Positions 26,534-36,400 of a stretch of 64,000 nt of DNA are shown here, in pieces. The notes beneath the pieces were generated by a model. It was not told the origin of the DNA. It saw only the letters and a list, made by a program, of their open reading frames with translations, and ran no database searches. This DNA is from Nocardia aurantiaca (GTDB lineage Bacteria > Actinomycetota > Actinomycetes > Mycobacteriales > Mycobacteriaceae): the NCBI RefSeq assembly GCF_009708175.1, contig NZ_WMBB01000007.1, positions 248,001 through 312,000 on the forward strand, written 5' to 3'. Each line of letters opens with the position of its first letter. Positions within the stretch are counted from its first letter, which is position 1. Both the position numbers and the translations under genes were made by a program.

Positions 26534-27127
26534 ATGAGCGAGGGAAAGGGCGACGGCCCACGGCGGCGGCGCAACCCGGAACAGACCCGCAAGGCGATCA
26601 TCGAGGGTTTGCTGTCGGCGGTCCACGACGGGGAGTTCGACCCCACCACCCGCAGCATCGCCGAGCGCGCCGGCGTCTCCGAACGCAGCATCTTCGTGCA
26701 TTTCCCGACCCGGACCGCGCTGATCACGGCCGCGGTGGACCAGCAATCCGAGCAGGTGGAGGCGCTCATCGCCGATGTCGACCCGGAACTGCCGCTGGAC
26801 CAGCGCATCGACGCGGTGGTGCGGCAGGGCGAGGCCATCTTCGCGTTGCAGCGCGAGCCGCGCGTTCTCGGCCTCATCGAATCGCTGCGCACCCCGGCCG
26901 TCGACACCCGCATGCGGTTGACCGACAAGCGGATTCGCGCCGCCCTGGCCCGCGTCTTCGCGCCCGAACTGGACCGCAACGAGGGCGAGCAGTTGCTCGA
27001 TCTCATCGACGCCACCATCGGCTGGCCCTACCGCCATCACCTGATGGACCGGCGCGGACTGTCCAAGCGCGCCGCCTCCGAGGCCGTCCGCCGCGCGCTG
27101 ACCGCCATGCTCAGCCGGCAGCGCTGA
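26534..27127 (+). CDS. TetR-family transcriptional regulator
   Basis: A 197-residue repressor with a typical N-terminal helix-turn-helix (TRSIAERAGVSERSIFVHFP, about residues 41-60) and an all-helical ligand domain. It is transcribed away from the alkylsulfatase gene and almost certainly controls it and itself through the palindrome at 26426-26446. ATG at 26534 is chosen; the frame is open back to GTG 26453, but that codon lies only 2 nt past the -10 box and cannot be translated from this promoter, which leaves a leader of about 77 nt. Confidence 0.9.
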   Translation: MSEGKGDGPRRRRNPEQTRKAIIEGLLSAVHDGEFDPTTRSIAERAGVSERSIFVHFPTRTALITAAVDQQSEQVEALIADVDPELPLDQRIDAVVRQGEAIFALQREPRVLGLIESLRTPAVDTRMRLTDKRIRAALARVFAPELDRNEGEQLLDLIDATIGWPYRHHLMDRRGLSKRAASEAVRRALTAMLSRQR

Positions 27128-27474
27128 GCGCGCCGCCGTACGGCGCAGACCGGCGTGAGGATTCCTCTCATGAAACGGGCCGGGCGGCGCTGAACGAGCC
27201 GTGCCTGATCACCGCGCAATGGAATCACGGCGGCCCACCCGCTTTCGGCGCTCGCCCATCTCCTGAATCTCGGCAAGTCTCGAGCTGATCGACTTCCCCT
27301 CGCTTGGCACGCCGGTGCCACTGGGCGTAGGCAACACCTATTCGGCGGGTCGGCAGTGAGACCGGCCCGACCCCATCGGCCATCAACTGCGGGCATTTGC
27401 CCGCAATTGATGGCCGCCGTCCCGTACCATCCCGGTTTACCTGCCGAACAACAGACTTCATGCCGGAGGCACCC
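27128..27474. other. 347-bp intergenic region with an 18-bp hairpin
   Basis: No credible gene. An inverted repeat at 27378-27415 pairs 18 bases with one mismatch around TT. TACCAT at 27425-27430 may be the -10 of the downstream operon. The hairpin would then lie upstream of transcription, acting as an operator or as a barrier to read-through. Confidence 0.55.
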
Positions 27475-27750
27475 ATGCAGTATCAGCCCACGGCACCGGA
27501 GTTGCTGACGGCGCTCGCGGAGCTCCTGGAGACAACCCTCCTCCCCGCTTTACCTCCCGAGCTGCGGCATCAGGCCCGCGTCGGGGCTCATCTGGCACGG
27601 ATGCTGGAACGGGAACTCACACTCGAAACGCCGCCCCCGCACGTGCCCGACCCGTCCGACGACGAGGTGCTGTGGGCGGCCCTGGTCCCGATCGTCCGCG
27701 CCGACCTGGCCATCGCCAAACCCGGCTACGACGTCTGGGAGAAAGAATGA
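27475..27750 (+). CDS. DUF6285-like small protein, LvaB-like position
   Basis: A 91-residue acidic helical protein (APELLTALAELLETTLLPALP near the N terminus, VPIVRADLAIAKPGYD near the C terminus). It resembles the DUF6285 family, whose members sit beside APH-type kinases and acyl-CoA dehydrogenases. In Pseudomonas putida a small protein in this position (LvaB) is needed by the kinase LvaA. GGAGG stands 7 nt before the ATG, and the stop overlaps the next start (ATGA). The role as a kinase partner is an inference from context. Confidence 0.65.
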   Translation: MQYQPTAPELLTALAELLETTLLPALPPELRHQARVGAHLARMLERELTLETPPPHVPDPSDDEVLWAALVPIVRADLAIAKPGYDVWEKE

Positions 27751-28751
27751 CCGGCGATCTCGCGGCCGGCCTCGCCCGATTTCTGTCCGAGGACATCGGC
27801 CGGACGGTGATGATCTCGGACATCCAGCCGCTCTCGGCGGGCGCGCGGCGACGCAATATCGCCTTCGACGCCGATCTGGGCGGCTGCGTGTTGCGCCTGG
27901 TCGCCACCTTGGTGCCGGGCAGCATTCAACTGCTCCCGGTCGACGTCGAGGCGGGCGTGCGCGAACTCGCTCGCGAACACGGGGTCCCGGTCCCCCACGT
28001 GCTGGCGGTGTGCACCGACACCGGATACGTCGAGGAACCGTTCATGCTGTCCGAGCGTCTCGACGGCGAGACCGTGCCACGTCGAGTCCTGCGTCTGGTA
28101 CAGGAAACCGGCATCGGCGACCTCGTCGGCGAGCAATTGGGTCGCGCCATGGCCTTATTGCACGCGATCGATCCCGAGAAAGGCTCCCCCGACCTGCCCG
28201 GCAGCGCCGAGGACGATCCCGCCGAATCGTTTCTGCGAGAGGCCGAATCAACGGTCGCGCACTTCCTCCCCGACCGCCCCGTCTTCGCCCTGGCCCTGCG
28301 CTGGCTGACGCGCCACCTCCCCGCGCCGCCGGACCGACTCACCTTGATCCACACCGATATTCGCAATGGCAACCTCATAGTCGGCCCCGACGGCATCGAG
28401 GCGATCCTGGATTGGGAAGGCACCCAACGCTTCGGGGACCCCATGCGCGACGCCGCCTGGCCTGCCCTGCGCATGTGGCGCTTCGGCGTCGACGACCGCG
28501 AATTCGGAGGCTTCACCGACCGCGCCACCTTCGTCCGCGGATACACCGCTGCCGGAGGCGATTTCGACGAGGACCGCTTCCGCTGGTGGAAGGTGGCCTG
28601 CACCCTCGCCTGGGGCACCATGCTGGCCGCGCAGGCGGCCGCGTTCCTGGACGGCACCGTACCCAGCATCGTCATGGCCGCCAGCGGGCGGCGTATACCC
28701 GAGATCGAATGGGATCTGCTCATGCAGATCCGCCCGACTGGATCGAGATGA
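27747..28751 (+). CDS. APH-type phosphotransferase, ACAD10/11- and LvaA-like
   Basis: A 334-residue kinase-fold protein. The catalytic loop is LIHTDIRNGNLIVG (Asp and Asn) and the metal-binding Asp is in AILDWEGTQRFGDP. It overlaps both neighbours by ATGA, so the three proteins are coupled. Kinases of this branch fused or linked to acyl-CoA dehydrogenases phosphorylate the 4-hydroxyl of 4-hydroxyacyl-CoA, as known for LvaA and human ACAD10/ACAD11. An antibiotic kinase is less likely given the operon. Confidence 0.8.
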   Translation: MTGDLAAGLARFLSEDIGRTVMISDIQPLSAGARRRNIAFDADLGGCVLRLVATLVPGSIQLLPVDVEAGVRELAREHGVPVPHVLAVCTDTGYVEEPFMLSERLDGETVPRRVLRLVQETGIGDLVGEQLGRAMALLHAIDPEKGSPDLPGSAEDDPAESFLREAESTVAHFLPDRPVFALALRWLTRHLPAPPDRLTLIHTDIRNGNLIVGPDGIEAILDWEGTQRFGDPMRDAAWPALRMWRFGVDDREFGGFTDRATFVRGYTAAGGDFDEDRFRWWKVACTLAWGTMLAAQAAAFLDGTVPSIVMAASGRRIPEIEWDLLMQIRPTGSR

Positions 28752-30019
28752 CCGCCATGGATTTCGAGCTACCCGACCATCTGCGGAAGTACCTGGCCGA
28801 ACTGGACGAGTTCATCGAACGCGAAATCGTCCCCTTGGAACAGAGCGATGACAATATCCGCTTCTTCGACCACCGCCGCGAGGACGCCCGCACCGACTGG
28901 CACCGCGACGGCCTCCCGAACGCCGACTGGGAAGACCTGCTGACCGAGGCCCGCCGCCGCTCCGACGCCGCAGGCCACCTCCGCTACGCGTATCCGGCCG
29001 AGTACGGCGGCCGCGACGGCTCCAATTTGGACATGGCCGTCATCCGGGAACATCTGGCCCGCCGCGGCCTCGGCCTGCACTGCGACCTGCAAACCGAGCA
29101 CGCCATCGTCGCCAACAATGTCGGTCTGCTGCTCATGCACGAATATGGTTCGCCCGCACAGAAATCAGAGTGGATCACCGACCTGGCCACCGGCGAGAAG
29201 TTCTTCGGCTTCGGCATCACCGAACCCGACCACGGCTCCGACGCCACCTTCATGGAAACCACGGCCATCCGCGACGGCGATTCGTGGATCATCAACGGCG
29301 AGAAGACCTTCAATACCGGCATGCACCGCGCCGACGCCGACCTGATCTTCGCCCGAACTTCGGGCAGCCCCGGAGATGGCGCGGGAATCACCGCCTTCCT
29401 GGTCCCGGTCGGCACGCCCGGCTTCCGGATCGCCGAGTTCCTGTGGACGTTCAATATGCCCACCGACCACGCCCATGTCGTCCTCGAGGATGTGCGGGTG
29501 CCCGCCGCGGCGATATTCGGCGACGAGGGGCGCGGGCTGGCGGTCGTCCAGCACTTCTTCAACGAGAATCGGCTCCGGCAGGCAGCGTCCAGTCTCGGAG
29601 CGGCCCAGTACTGCATCGACCGATCGATCGCATATGCCAAGGAGCGCAAGACCTTCGGGACTGCGCTGGCCGCGAATCAGGCGATCCAGTTTCCGTTGGT
29701 GGAGCTGAGCACTCAGTGCGAGATGCTGCGGAGTTTGATCCACAAGACCGCGTGGGCCATGGATCGCTATGGGCCGTTTACGCAGTCGGCCCAGGTGTCC
29801 ATGTGCAACTACTGGTCCAATCGGCTGTGCTGTGAAGCGGCCGACCGGGCAATGCAGATCCACGGTGGACTCGGCTACTCGCGACACACGCCGTTCGAGC
29901 ACATCTATCGACATCACCGGCGATATCGGATCACCGAGGGCAGCGAGGAGATTCAGATGCGGCGGGTGGCCGGGTACCTGTTCGGTTTCATGCGACAGGC
30001 TGCGCCCAAAGGGCTGTGA
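28748..30019 (+). CDS. acyl-CoA dehydrogenase (ACAD10/11-like, LvaC-like position)
   Basis: A 423-residue flavoprotein with the three ACAD domains. FGFGITEPDHGSDAT marks the FAD-binding signature, RKTFGTALAANQAIQFPL the second signature, and YRITEGSEEIQMRR carries the catalytic glutamate in ITEG. QIHGGLGYSRHTPFEHIYRHHRRYR fits the group linked to APH kinases. In the LvaABC/ACAD11 chemistry it would eliminate the 4-phosphate to an enoyl-CoA. ATG 28748 overlaps the kinase stop; ATG 28757 is an alternative start. Confidence 0.87.
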   Translation: MTAMDFELPDHLRKYLAELDEFIEREIVPLEQSDDNIRFFDHRREDARTDWHRDGLPNADWEDLLTEARRRSDAAGHLRYAYPAEYGGRDGSNLDMAVIREHLARRGLGLHCDLQTEHAIVANNVGLLLMHEYGSPAQKSEWITDLATGEKFFGFGITEPDHGSDATFMETTAIRDGDSWIINGEKTFNTGMHRADADLIFARTSGSPGDGAGITAFLVPVGTPGFRIAEFLWTFNMPTDHAHVVLEDVRVPAAAIFGDEGRGLAVVQHFFNENRLRQAASSLGAAQYCIDRSIAYAKERKTFGTALAANQAIQFPLVELSTQCEMLRSLIHKTAWAMDRYGPFTQSAQVSMCNYWSNRLCCEAADRAMQIHGGLGYSRHTPFEHIYRHHRRYRITEGSEEIQMRRVAGYLFGFMRQAAPKGL

Positions 30020-30056
30020 AAACAACGACGAGGCGAGGAATTCACATCGACAGGCG

Positions 30057-30311
30057 GTGTACATCGGCGACAGCAACCGCCGCAGCTCGATCATCGACGC
30101 CACCGCGCCCGGCGCCTGCGTTCAGGACAACCTGTTCCTCGCGGCCGGCGCTCCCGTGACCGCCAAGGGTGGCGCTCCGATCGCGGACATCGGTGTCGCG
30201 CGGGCGCTGTCCAACTCGGCCTCGCCGCGGCCGGCGATGGACGCGCCGATGGCGATGTCGGCTCCGAGCGGGAAGTTCGCGCAGGCAGGTGTGGCCGCGC
30301 TCGGTAGCTGA
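30057..30311 (+). pseudogene. possible relic of a small alanine-rich secreted protein
   Basis: An 84-codon frame (GTG start, TGA at 30311) beginning VYIGDSNRRSS and containing one cysteine and an Ala/Pro-rich tail ending KFAQAGVAALGS. Codon bias is typical, but there is no signal peptide and no ribosome binding site. It may be the mature part of a lost secreted protein. The rest of the 396-bp gap between the acyl-CoA dehydrogenase and jetA shows nothing but the jetA promoter. Confidence 0.25.
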
Positions 30312-30402
30312 GCAGCAGCCGTGAGTCCCGGAATCGGCCACCGGGGGCCGGATCGGGCGCGCCGACACTCGACACCATTCCGAACCGGTCGGCAGGGAGT
30401 AC

Positions 30403-30408
30403 TACCCT
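30403..30408 (+). promoter_or_regulatory. leaderless-type -10 element TACCCT of the jet operon
   Basis: TACCCT ends 7 nt before the GTG start of jetA, and no ribosome binding site precedes that start. The operon therefore probably begins with a leaderless mRNA. Confidence 0.45.
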
Positions 30409-30415
30409 TCTCCCG

Positions 30416-32044
30416 GTGACCGAGTCAGCTGACGGATTGCTGCCCGACCCGAGGGGGGTCGGGTCCGAGGAGATTCCGCATGCCGACCGGCTGCGCCTGT
30501 TCTCCTTCGCCACCGCTGAGAAACGGGCCGATTACCTGTGGGTGTTGCGGGCCTTCGACGCCGCCCGGGCCGCCTACGTGGTGCTGTTGCACGCCTCCGA
30601 CGTCGCCGACACGCTCGATCGTTGCCCGGGCGCACCCGCGCTGACCGCCACCGAGGTCGGTCCGCTGCTGGAACAGTTGCATCAGTGGGGTGTGCTGGAA
30701 CGGAGCTACGACGGGACCCGGGCGGCCACGCTGGCCGAGTATCGGAACCGGCATTTCGTCTATCAGTTCTCACAGGCGGGTTATCAGGCATATCGGGCGG
30801 TTTCGGATGTGCTGGAGGCGCGGCTCGACGAGGCGGCGCTGTCCCGGCTGGTGTTGCCCGAACTCTTGGCCGATCTGCACGCGCTCGCCGAGGCGAACAA
30901 GAGCGGGGACGCGCCACGTGTCTACCGGGTGCTGAACCGGCTGGACCGGGCGCTGTCCGACCTCGCCGAGCGGGCGGCGCACTTCTATCTCACACTCGGC
31001 GATCTGGTGCGGACCACCGAGGCCACGCCAGAGGCATTTCTCGCGCACAAGGACGCGCTGCTGGCGCACATGCGCGAATTCTCCATGGACCTGGCCCGTT
31101 TCGCGCCGCGACTGGCCACGGCCATTCGAGAGGTCGAGGCGACCGGAGTCGAGGATCTCATCGAGCGCGCGACCCGCTGCGACGAGCGCGTGCTGCTGAA
31201 CACCGTTGAGCGCCAAGCGGATTGGCGGGCACGCTGGCAGGGTCTGCGCGGCTGGTTCATCGGTGACGGCGAGGGCGGGCTCACCGAATGCGAGCGACTG
31301 CGCGAGGCCACGATGAGCGCGATCGCGGCCGTGCTGTCGCTGCTGCGGCGCGTGACCGAGACACGCAAGGGCGGCGTCAGCCGGGAATCGGCACTGCGAC
31401 ATCTGGCCGGGTGGTTCACGGCGGCACCGACCGCCGACGCGGCCCACGCCCTCTATGACGCGGTGTTCGGCCTGGGCCGTCCCCGCCATCTGGCCATGCA
31501 TCACCCCGACGCCGATGTCATTCCCGCCATCCGATCCTGGTGGGACGCACCGCCTTTGGAGATCGCCCGCACGCTCGCCGAGACCGGGCGACCGCCGACG
31601 CCGGGTGCGCCCGCGCGGCTGCAACGCAATGACGCCGGGATCCGTCGCCTGCGGCAGACGCAGCTCGACGCCCAACGCGCCCGCGCCGAGGCCGCGCGGT
31701 CGCTGGCCGCCGCCGACCTCCACGGCCGAGAACTCGACGAGGGCGAGACAGAGGTGCTGCTCAAATTGCTCGACGCCGCGTCCACCGCCTGGGTGCCGGT
31801 CAGCGGAAGGGTGCCGGGGACCTCCGGCTCCGACAGCGGTGTGACGCTCACCGTGTCCGAACACGACGGCTCCACGCTGGTCCGCACGTCCAAAGGCGTG
31901 CTGCACCTCAACAACCGACGCCTCGAGGTTCGCGAGACCGCCCCTCTCCGCGGCCGTCGATCGCCTGCCGCGCAGCAGAATCGCGCCGACGAGTCGACAA
32001 CAGCGGCCCGACCCTCCGATGACATCGGCGAGGAGGTCGGCTGA
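30416..32044 (+). CDS. jetA: Wadjet type II JetA (TIGR02677 family, MksF/kleisin-like)
   Basis: A 542-residue protein recognised as the TIGR02677 family, the kleisin-like subunit of type II Wadjet condensins. The N terminus (HADRLRLFSFATAEKRADYLWVLRAF) is a winged-helix-type domain, the middle is long helical (about residues 120-340), and the C-terminal part (RRLRQTQLDAQRARAEAARS and after) should contact the SMC head. GTG start with leaderless -10; the stop overlaps the jetB start as TGATG. Wadjet complexes extrude loops on circular plasmids and cleave them. See the finding on the missing jetD. Confidence 0.85.
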   Translation: MTESADGLLPDPRGVGSEEIPHADRLRLFSFATAEKRADYLWVLRAFDAARAAYVVLLHASDVADTLDRCPGAPALTATEVGPLLEQLHQWGVLERSYDGTRAATLAEYRNRHFVYQFSQAGYQAYRAVSDVLEARLDEAALSRLVLPELLADLHALAEANKSGDAPRVYRVLNRLDRALSDLAERAAHFYLTLGDLVRTTEATPEAFLAHKDALLAHMREFSMDLARFAPRLATAIREVEATGVEDLIERATRCDERVLLNTVERQADWRARWQGLRGWFIGDGEGGLTECERLREATMSAIAAVLSLLRRVTETRKGGVSRESALRHLAGWFTAAPTADAAHALYDAVFGLGRPRHLAMHHPDADVIPAIRSWWDAPPLEIARTLAETGRPPTPGAPARLQRNDAGIRRLRQTQLDAQRARAEAARSLAAADLHGRELDEGETEVLLKLLDAASTAWVPVSGRVPGTSGSDSGVTLTVSEHDGSTLVRTSKGVLHLNNRRLEVRETAPLRGRRSPAAQQNRADESTTAARPSDDIGEEVG

Positions 32045-33468
32045 TGCATGCGCGAACCATCGATTCACTGACCCGGGACAGTTACCAGCGCGCGGCGCGA
32101 GTCATCCTCGCCAATCACCTCGTGACCCGCACCTACCCGGATCGCATCGCGCTGCCGCTGCTTCGACGGTGGGCGACGGAACTGCGCGAGGATCTCGCGG
32201 AGCTGTTCGGGTATCGGCTCGAAGTCACCGAGACCACGGCGCGGCTGTTCCCGGTGCTGGACCAGCTCGATGCGGGGCGACCCGCGCGAACCACCGGCGA
32301 CCGGGTCTTCGACCGCCGCCGCTACGCCTATCTCGCGCTGGCGCTGGCGGCGCTGGGACGGGCCGGGGATCAGATCACCTTGTCGGAGTTGGCCGATCAG
32401 GTGGCCGCGTACACCGAGCGGGTGGACGGGCTCGAGCTCGCGCCCGACCGAGCCGCGGACCGCGATGCCTTCGTGGACGCGGTCGGCTGGCTGGCGGCCC
32501 GCGGCGCGGTCACCCTGGCCGACGGTGACGCTGGAGGCTGGGCGAGCGATCCCGAGGACGGTGAGGCGCTCTACGACATCGACCGGTCGGTGGTGTTCGC
32601 GCTGTTCCGGCCGCCGCGCGCGCTCCAGCACCTCCAGAGCGTCACCGGCCTGCTGGGCGAAGAGGCAGGCGGATCCGATACCCGCTCCCCCGCAATGGCT
32701 CTGGCGGCCCGGAAGGTGCGGCGCGCGCTGGTCGAGCGGCCGGTCGTCTACGCCGACGACCTCGACGAGCCGGAGCGGTCGCTCCTGGCGCAGGAGAAGC
32801 TCGTCACCGAGGTCGAGTGCCTCACCGGCCTGCGGGCCGAGCGGCGCGCGGAGGGCGTCGCCCTGATCGACAGTTCCGGGCGCTTGTCGGATGTGCGCTT
32901 CCCCGGCACGGGCACCCTGGCACAGGTCGCGCTGCTGCTGGCGGGTGAAATCGCCGATCTCGTCCTGGATATCGACAATCCGATCGACCGCAGACCTCGG
33001 CCCGAGCGACCGCTCACGGATCTGGTGGAGCAGCTCGACACCGCTATTCCGGCGACGACCGTATTCGCTCCGCTGGCCGATCCGGCGGAAATCCTCGGGC
33101 CGCACGAGGATTCGGACGAGCAGGCCGCGGAGTCCGGGATCCCGGACTTCCCGTTCATCGAATCCTGCTGGATCGGCGACACCGTCGAGATGCTCACCGG
33201 CCGCTACGGCAATACCTTCGCCGCCCAGTGGCAGGCCGACGTTCCGGGCTTGACCGCCGAGGTCGTGTCCCTGCTGGAGCGCCTACGGCTCGTCGAGCTG
33301 GTGGACGGCGGGCTGCTCGTCCTGCCCGCACTGGCCCGCTATCGGGGCGCCATCGTCACCATTCGCACGCGCGCGGAAACCGAATTGTTCATCTCCCCCA
33401 CGCAACTCGGCGCGGACGACGCGGCAGAGCCCGCGGACAGCTCGACACAGAAGGGATCCGGGAACTGA
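32044..33468 (+). CDS. jetB: Wadjet type II JetB (TIGR02678 family, MksE/KITE-like)
   Basis: A 474-residue protein of the TIGR02678 family. It opens with SYQRAARVILANHLVTRTYPD, the winged-helix region typical of this KITE-like subunit, followed by LPLLRRWATELREDLAELFGYRLEV. It binds the kleisin JetA and DNA within the SMC complex. Its ATG overlaps the jetA stop and its own stop overlaps jetC (TGATG in both cases), so the three subunits should be made in fixed ratio. No truncation is evident. The C-terminal tail is acidic and disordered. Confidence 0.87.
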   Translation: MHARTIDSLTRDSYQRAARVILANHLVTRTYPDRIALPLLRRWATELREDLAELFGYRLEVTETTARLFPVLDQLDAGRPARTTGDRVFDRRRYAYLALALAALGRAGDQITLSELADQVAAYTERVDGLELAPDRAADRDAFVDAVGWLAARGAVTLADGDAGGWASDPEDGEALYDIDRSVVFALFRPPRALQHLQSVTGLLGEEAGGSDTRSPAMALAARKVRRALVERPVVYADDLDEPERSLLAQEKLVTEVECLTGLRAERRAEGVALIDSSGRLSDVRFPGTGTLAQVALLLAGEIADLVLDIDNPIDRRPRPERPLTDLVEQLDTAIPATTVFAPLADPAEILGPHEDSDEQAAESGIPDFPFIESCWIGDTVEMLTGRYGNTFAAQWQADVPGLTAEVVSLLERLRLVELVDGGLLVLPALARYRGAIVTIRTRAETELFISPTQLGADDAAEPADSSTQKGSGN

Positions 33469-36400
33469 TGGCCGACCACATTCACGGTGGAGTGCGCTTC
33501 GTCCCCACCCGGGCGGGCATCATCAACCTCTGGGACTACCGCGACCAGGAGTTCTGCTTCGCGGACGGGCGCCTGGTGCTGCGCGGGCCCAACGGCTCGG
33601 GCAAGACCAAGGCCCTCGAGGTGCTGTTCCCGTTCGTCCTCGACGGGCGGATCGAGCCGCGGCGACTCAACCCGTTCGCGGGTGAGGAACGCACCATGAA
33701 GTCGAACCTGCTGTACCGCAAGCAGGAATCGGCCTACTCGTATGTGTGGATGGAGTTCGCACGCGGCAGCTGGGCCGAACCGGAGACGGTCACCATCGGC
33801 ATCGGCATGCGCGCCACCCGCTCCAACGACAAGGTGACGCGCTGGTATTTCGTCGCCGACGGCCGTGTGGGCGTGGACTTCTCGCTGCTGGGCCCCGACG
33901 ACCGGCCGCTGACCCGCAAGCAGCTGGCCGAGCAGATCGGCTCCGACGCCATCGTGGACCGGCCCGTGGAATACCGGGCGGCCATCGACGCCCGCATGTT
34001 CGGGCTCGGGCAACAGCGCTACGACCAGCTCATCAATCTGATTCTGACGCTGCGCCGCCCGCAGCTGGCCAAGAACCTGGATCCGCGCGGGCTCTCGCAG
34101 GCGCTCACCGACGGCCTGCGGCCGCTGGACGAGCAGCTGATCCTGGATGCCGCGCGCTCCTTCAGCGATATGGAGGAGGTCGGCCGCACCCTCGAGGGCC
34201 TGGTCCAGGCCGACACCGCGACCCGCGACTTCGTCAACGTCTACCGCAAATACCTTGCCGTGCAAGCGAAGACGGATATCGACCAGGTGCGCGTGCGCCT
34301 CGACGCGGTCACCCACTCCAGCACCGCCCTGCACGCGGCCGCCGCCCTGCGCAGGCGCCGCGACGCCGAGCGCGCCGCCGCCGAGACCCGCGCCGAGGAC
34401 GCCGACCGCGCCTACGAGCAGGCTCTCGCCGACCGCGAAACCCTCCAGCGCTCCAGCGCCTACGAGGGCAAGCAGCAGCTCGACGACCTCGCCGACGCGG
34501 TCCGCCGCCTGGAGACCTCCGCCGCCGTCCACACCGACAAGGCCCTCAAGTCCCGCCAGACCGTCGACCAGCGCCTCGAAGAAGCCGAACGCGCCCAGGC
34601 CGCCGTCGTCAACGCCGCCTCCGCCCTCGCCCGCGGCGAGGACGAACTCCGTTCCGCCGCCGAAGAAGCCGGCATCGCCTGGACCTCCCTCCCCGAATCC
34701 GCTCGCGCCGACCATCTCACCGCCACGGTCCGCTCCCACGCGGAGGAACGCGATGCCGATGTCCGTGCCGTCCGCCGCGCCCTGACCCTGGTCGACCAGG
34801 CCGTCACCGAACGCTCCCGCGCCGAACGCGCCGCCCAGCGCGCCATCGAACTCCGCGATTCGGCCGCCGCGGAACTTGCTGAAGCGGAAGCCGCAGTGGC
34901 CCTGGCCCGCTCGGACACCGCCGCTTCTCTCCGCGACTGGTGGGACACCCATCGGCAGGTTTACACACCCATCCGCACCGGCCTGTTCGAGGCGCTGAAC
35001 GACGCCCTCGGCCGGGTGGGAACCGAGCACGCCCCCCACCCGCGTCGCGGCGACGACAAGTCCGCGAAGGCGCGCACCGGCGGCGATGCGAAGGGGCCGG
35101 ACGCGACCGGCGCGGTGAGCGGAAAGCGTTCGGCCGCAACCGGACCGGATGGCGGCGGCCAACTCCGCAGTGCCGTCCCGGCAGGTCAACGGTCCACGAA
35201 CGCCGTCGAGGATGGGTCCGTCCCGGCCACGCCCTCCGAAGTGCTCGCCGAACGCGCCGAGCCGCTGACCGAGGAGATCCGAGCGCGCCGTCAGGAGGCT
35301 CGCGCGCGCGTGGTTCAGGCCGAGGCGCGAGCCGATGAGCTGCGGGCCGAACGGGAGCAGGTCGCGGCCGAACGGGATGACGCGCCACCGCCTTTCGCGG
35401 CGCGCACCGACGCGCGGCCGCCTCGATCCGGCGCTCCGCTATGGCGATTGGTTCGATTTGCCGACGATGTCGGGGCGAGGGAGGCCGCCGGGATCGAGGC
35501 GGCATTACAGGCCGCGAACCTCCTCGACGCGTGGGTGAGCGCGGATGCCGAACTGCCGGAGCATACTTCGGACCAATTCCTGGTCCCACTACCGATCGCG
35601 GAGCGGCCGACGGGGCCGACGCTCGCGTCCGTGCTCGACGTCGAGGAGGACACCGACGCGCTGACGGTGCCGCGCCGGACCGTGGCCGATGTACTCGCTT
35701 CCATCGCACTGCACCGAGCCGCTCCATCGGCCGCCGAGGCGGACTCCGCCGCGGCAGGAATCGGGCAAGGCGCCCGGCGGCGCGCCCGCGCCGAAGGCGA
35801 GTCCGCAGCCGACACCGGCGCGCGTAGTGCGCCGAATGCCGGGGCTTCCGGCGCGGACGCACAGCCGGTCGCCGTCGGTGGCGGCGTGACGATCGCCACC
35901 GATGGCCGGTATCGGCAGGGCGTGCAGGTCGGTCGTCATCTCAAGGCCGACGCCGAGTTCATCGGCGCCACCGCTCGCGCGCGGCGTCGCGAGTTGCGGC
36001 TGGCTGAATTGGCCGCTGCGATCCGCAAGGCCGAGAGTGAGGCCGAGACAGCCAGGACCGAGGAACAGGCCGCTACCGAGGAACTGGGGCGAATCTCGGC
36101 TGCCGCCAAGGCGCTTCCCCGCACCACCGCGGTGACCGCCGCGCTGCGGAGCGTGGCCGAGGCGGCGGGCATGCTGCGATCTCGGGCCGAGGCCGCCTCG
36201 CAGGCCGAGCGCGATCTGGATCAAGCCGTGGCGGAATACACCAACGCGGACAAGAAGGTTCGGGCCATCGCGGCCGATCATCGAGCGCCCCGGGATCCGG
36301 CCGAACTGGATGCGTTGGCGGCCGCTGTACGGCATTTCGAGAATGTGGGGACGGCGCTGCTGCGGTTGCGCGGCGATCATCAGCGCGAGCACGAACGGGC

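Noticed and set aside
35030..35240. Repetitive-looking stretch in jetC as a mobile insertion
   Set aside because: It stays in frame, has no inverted or direct flanking repeats and is simply low-complexity protein code.
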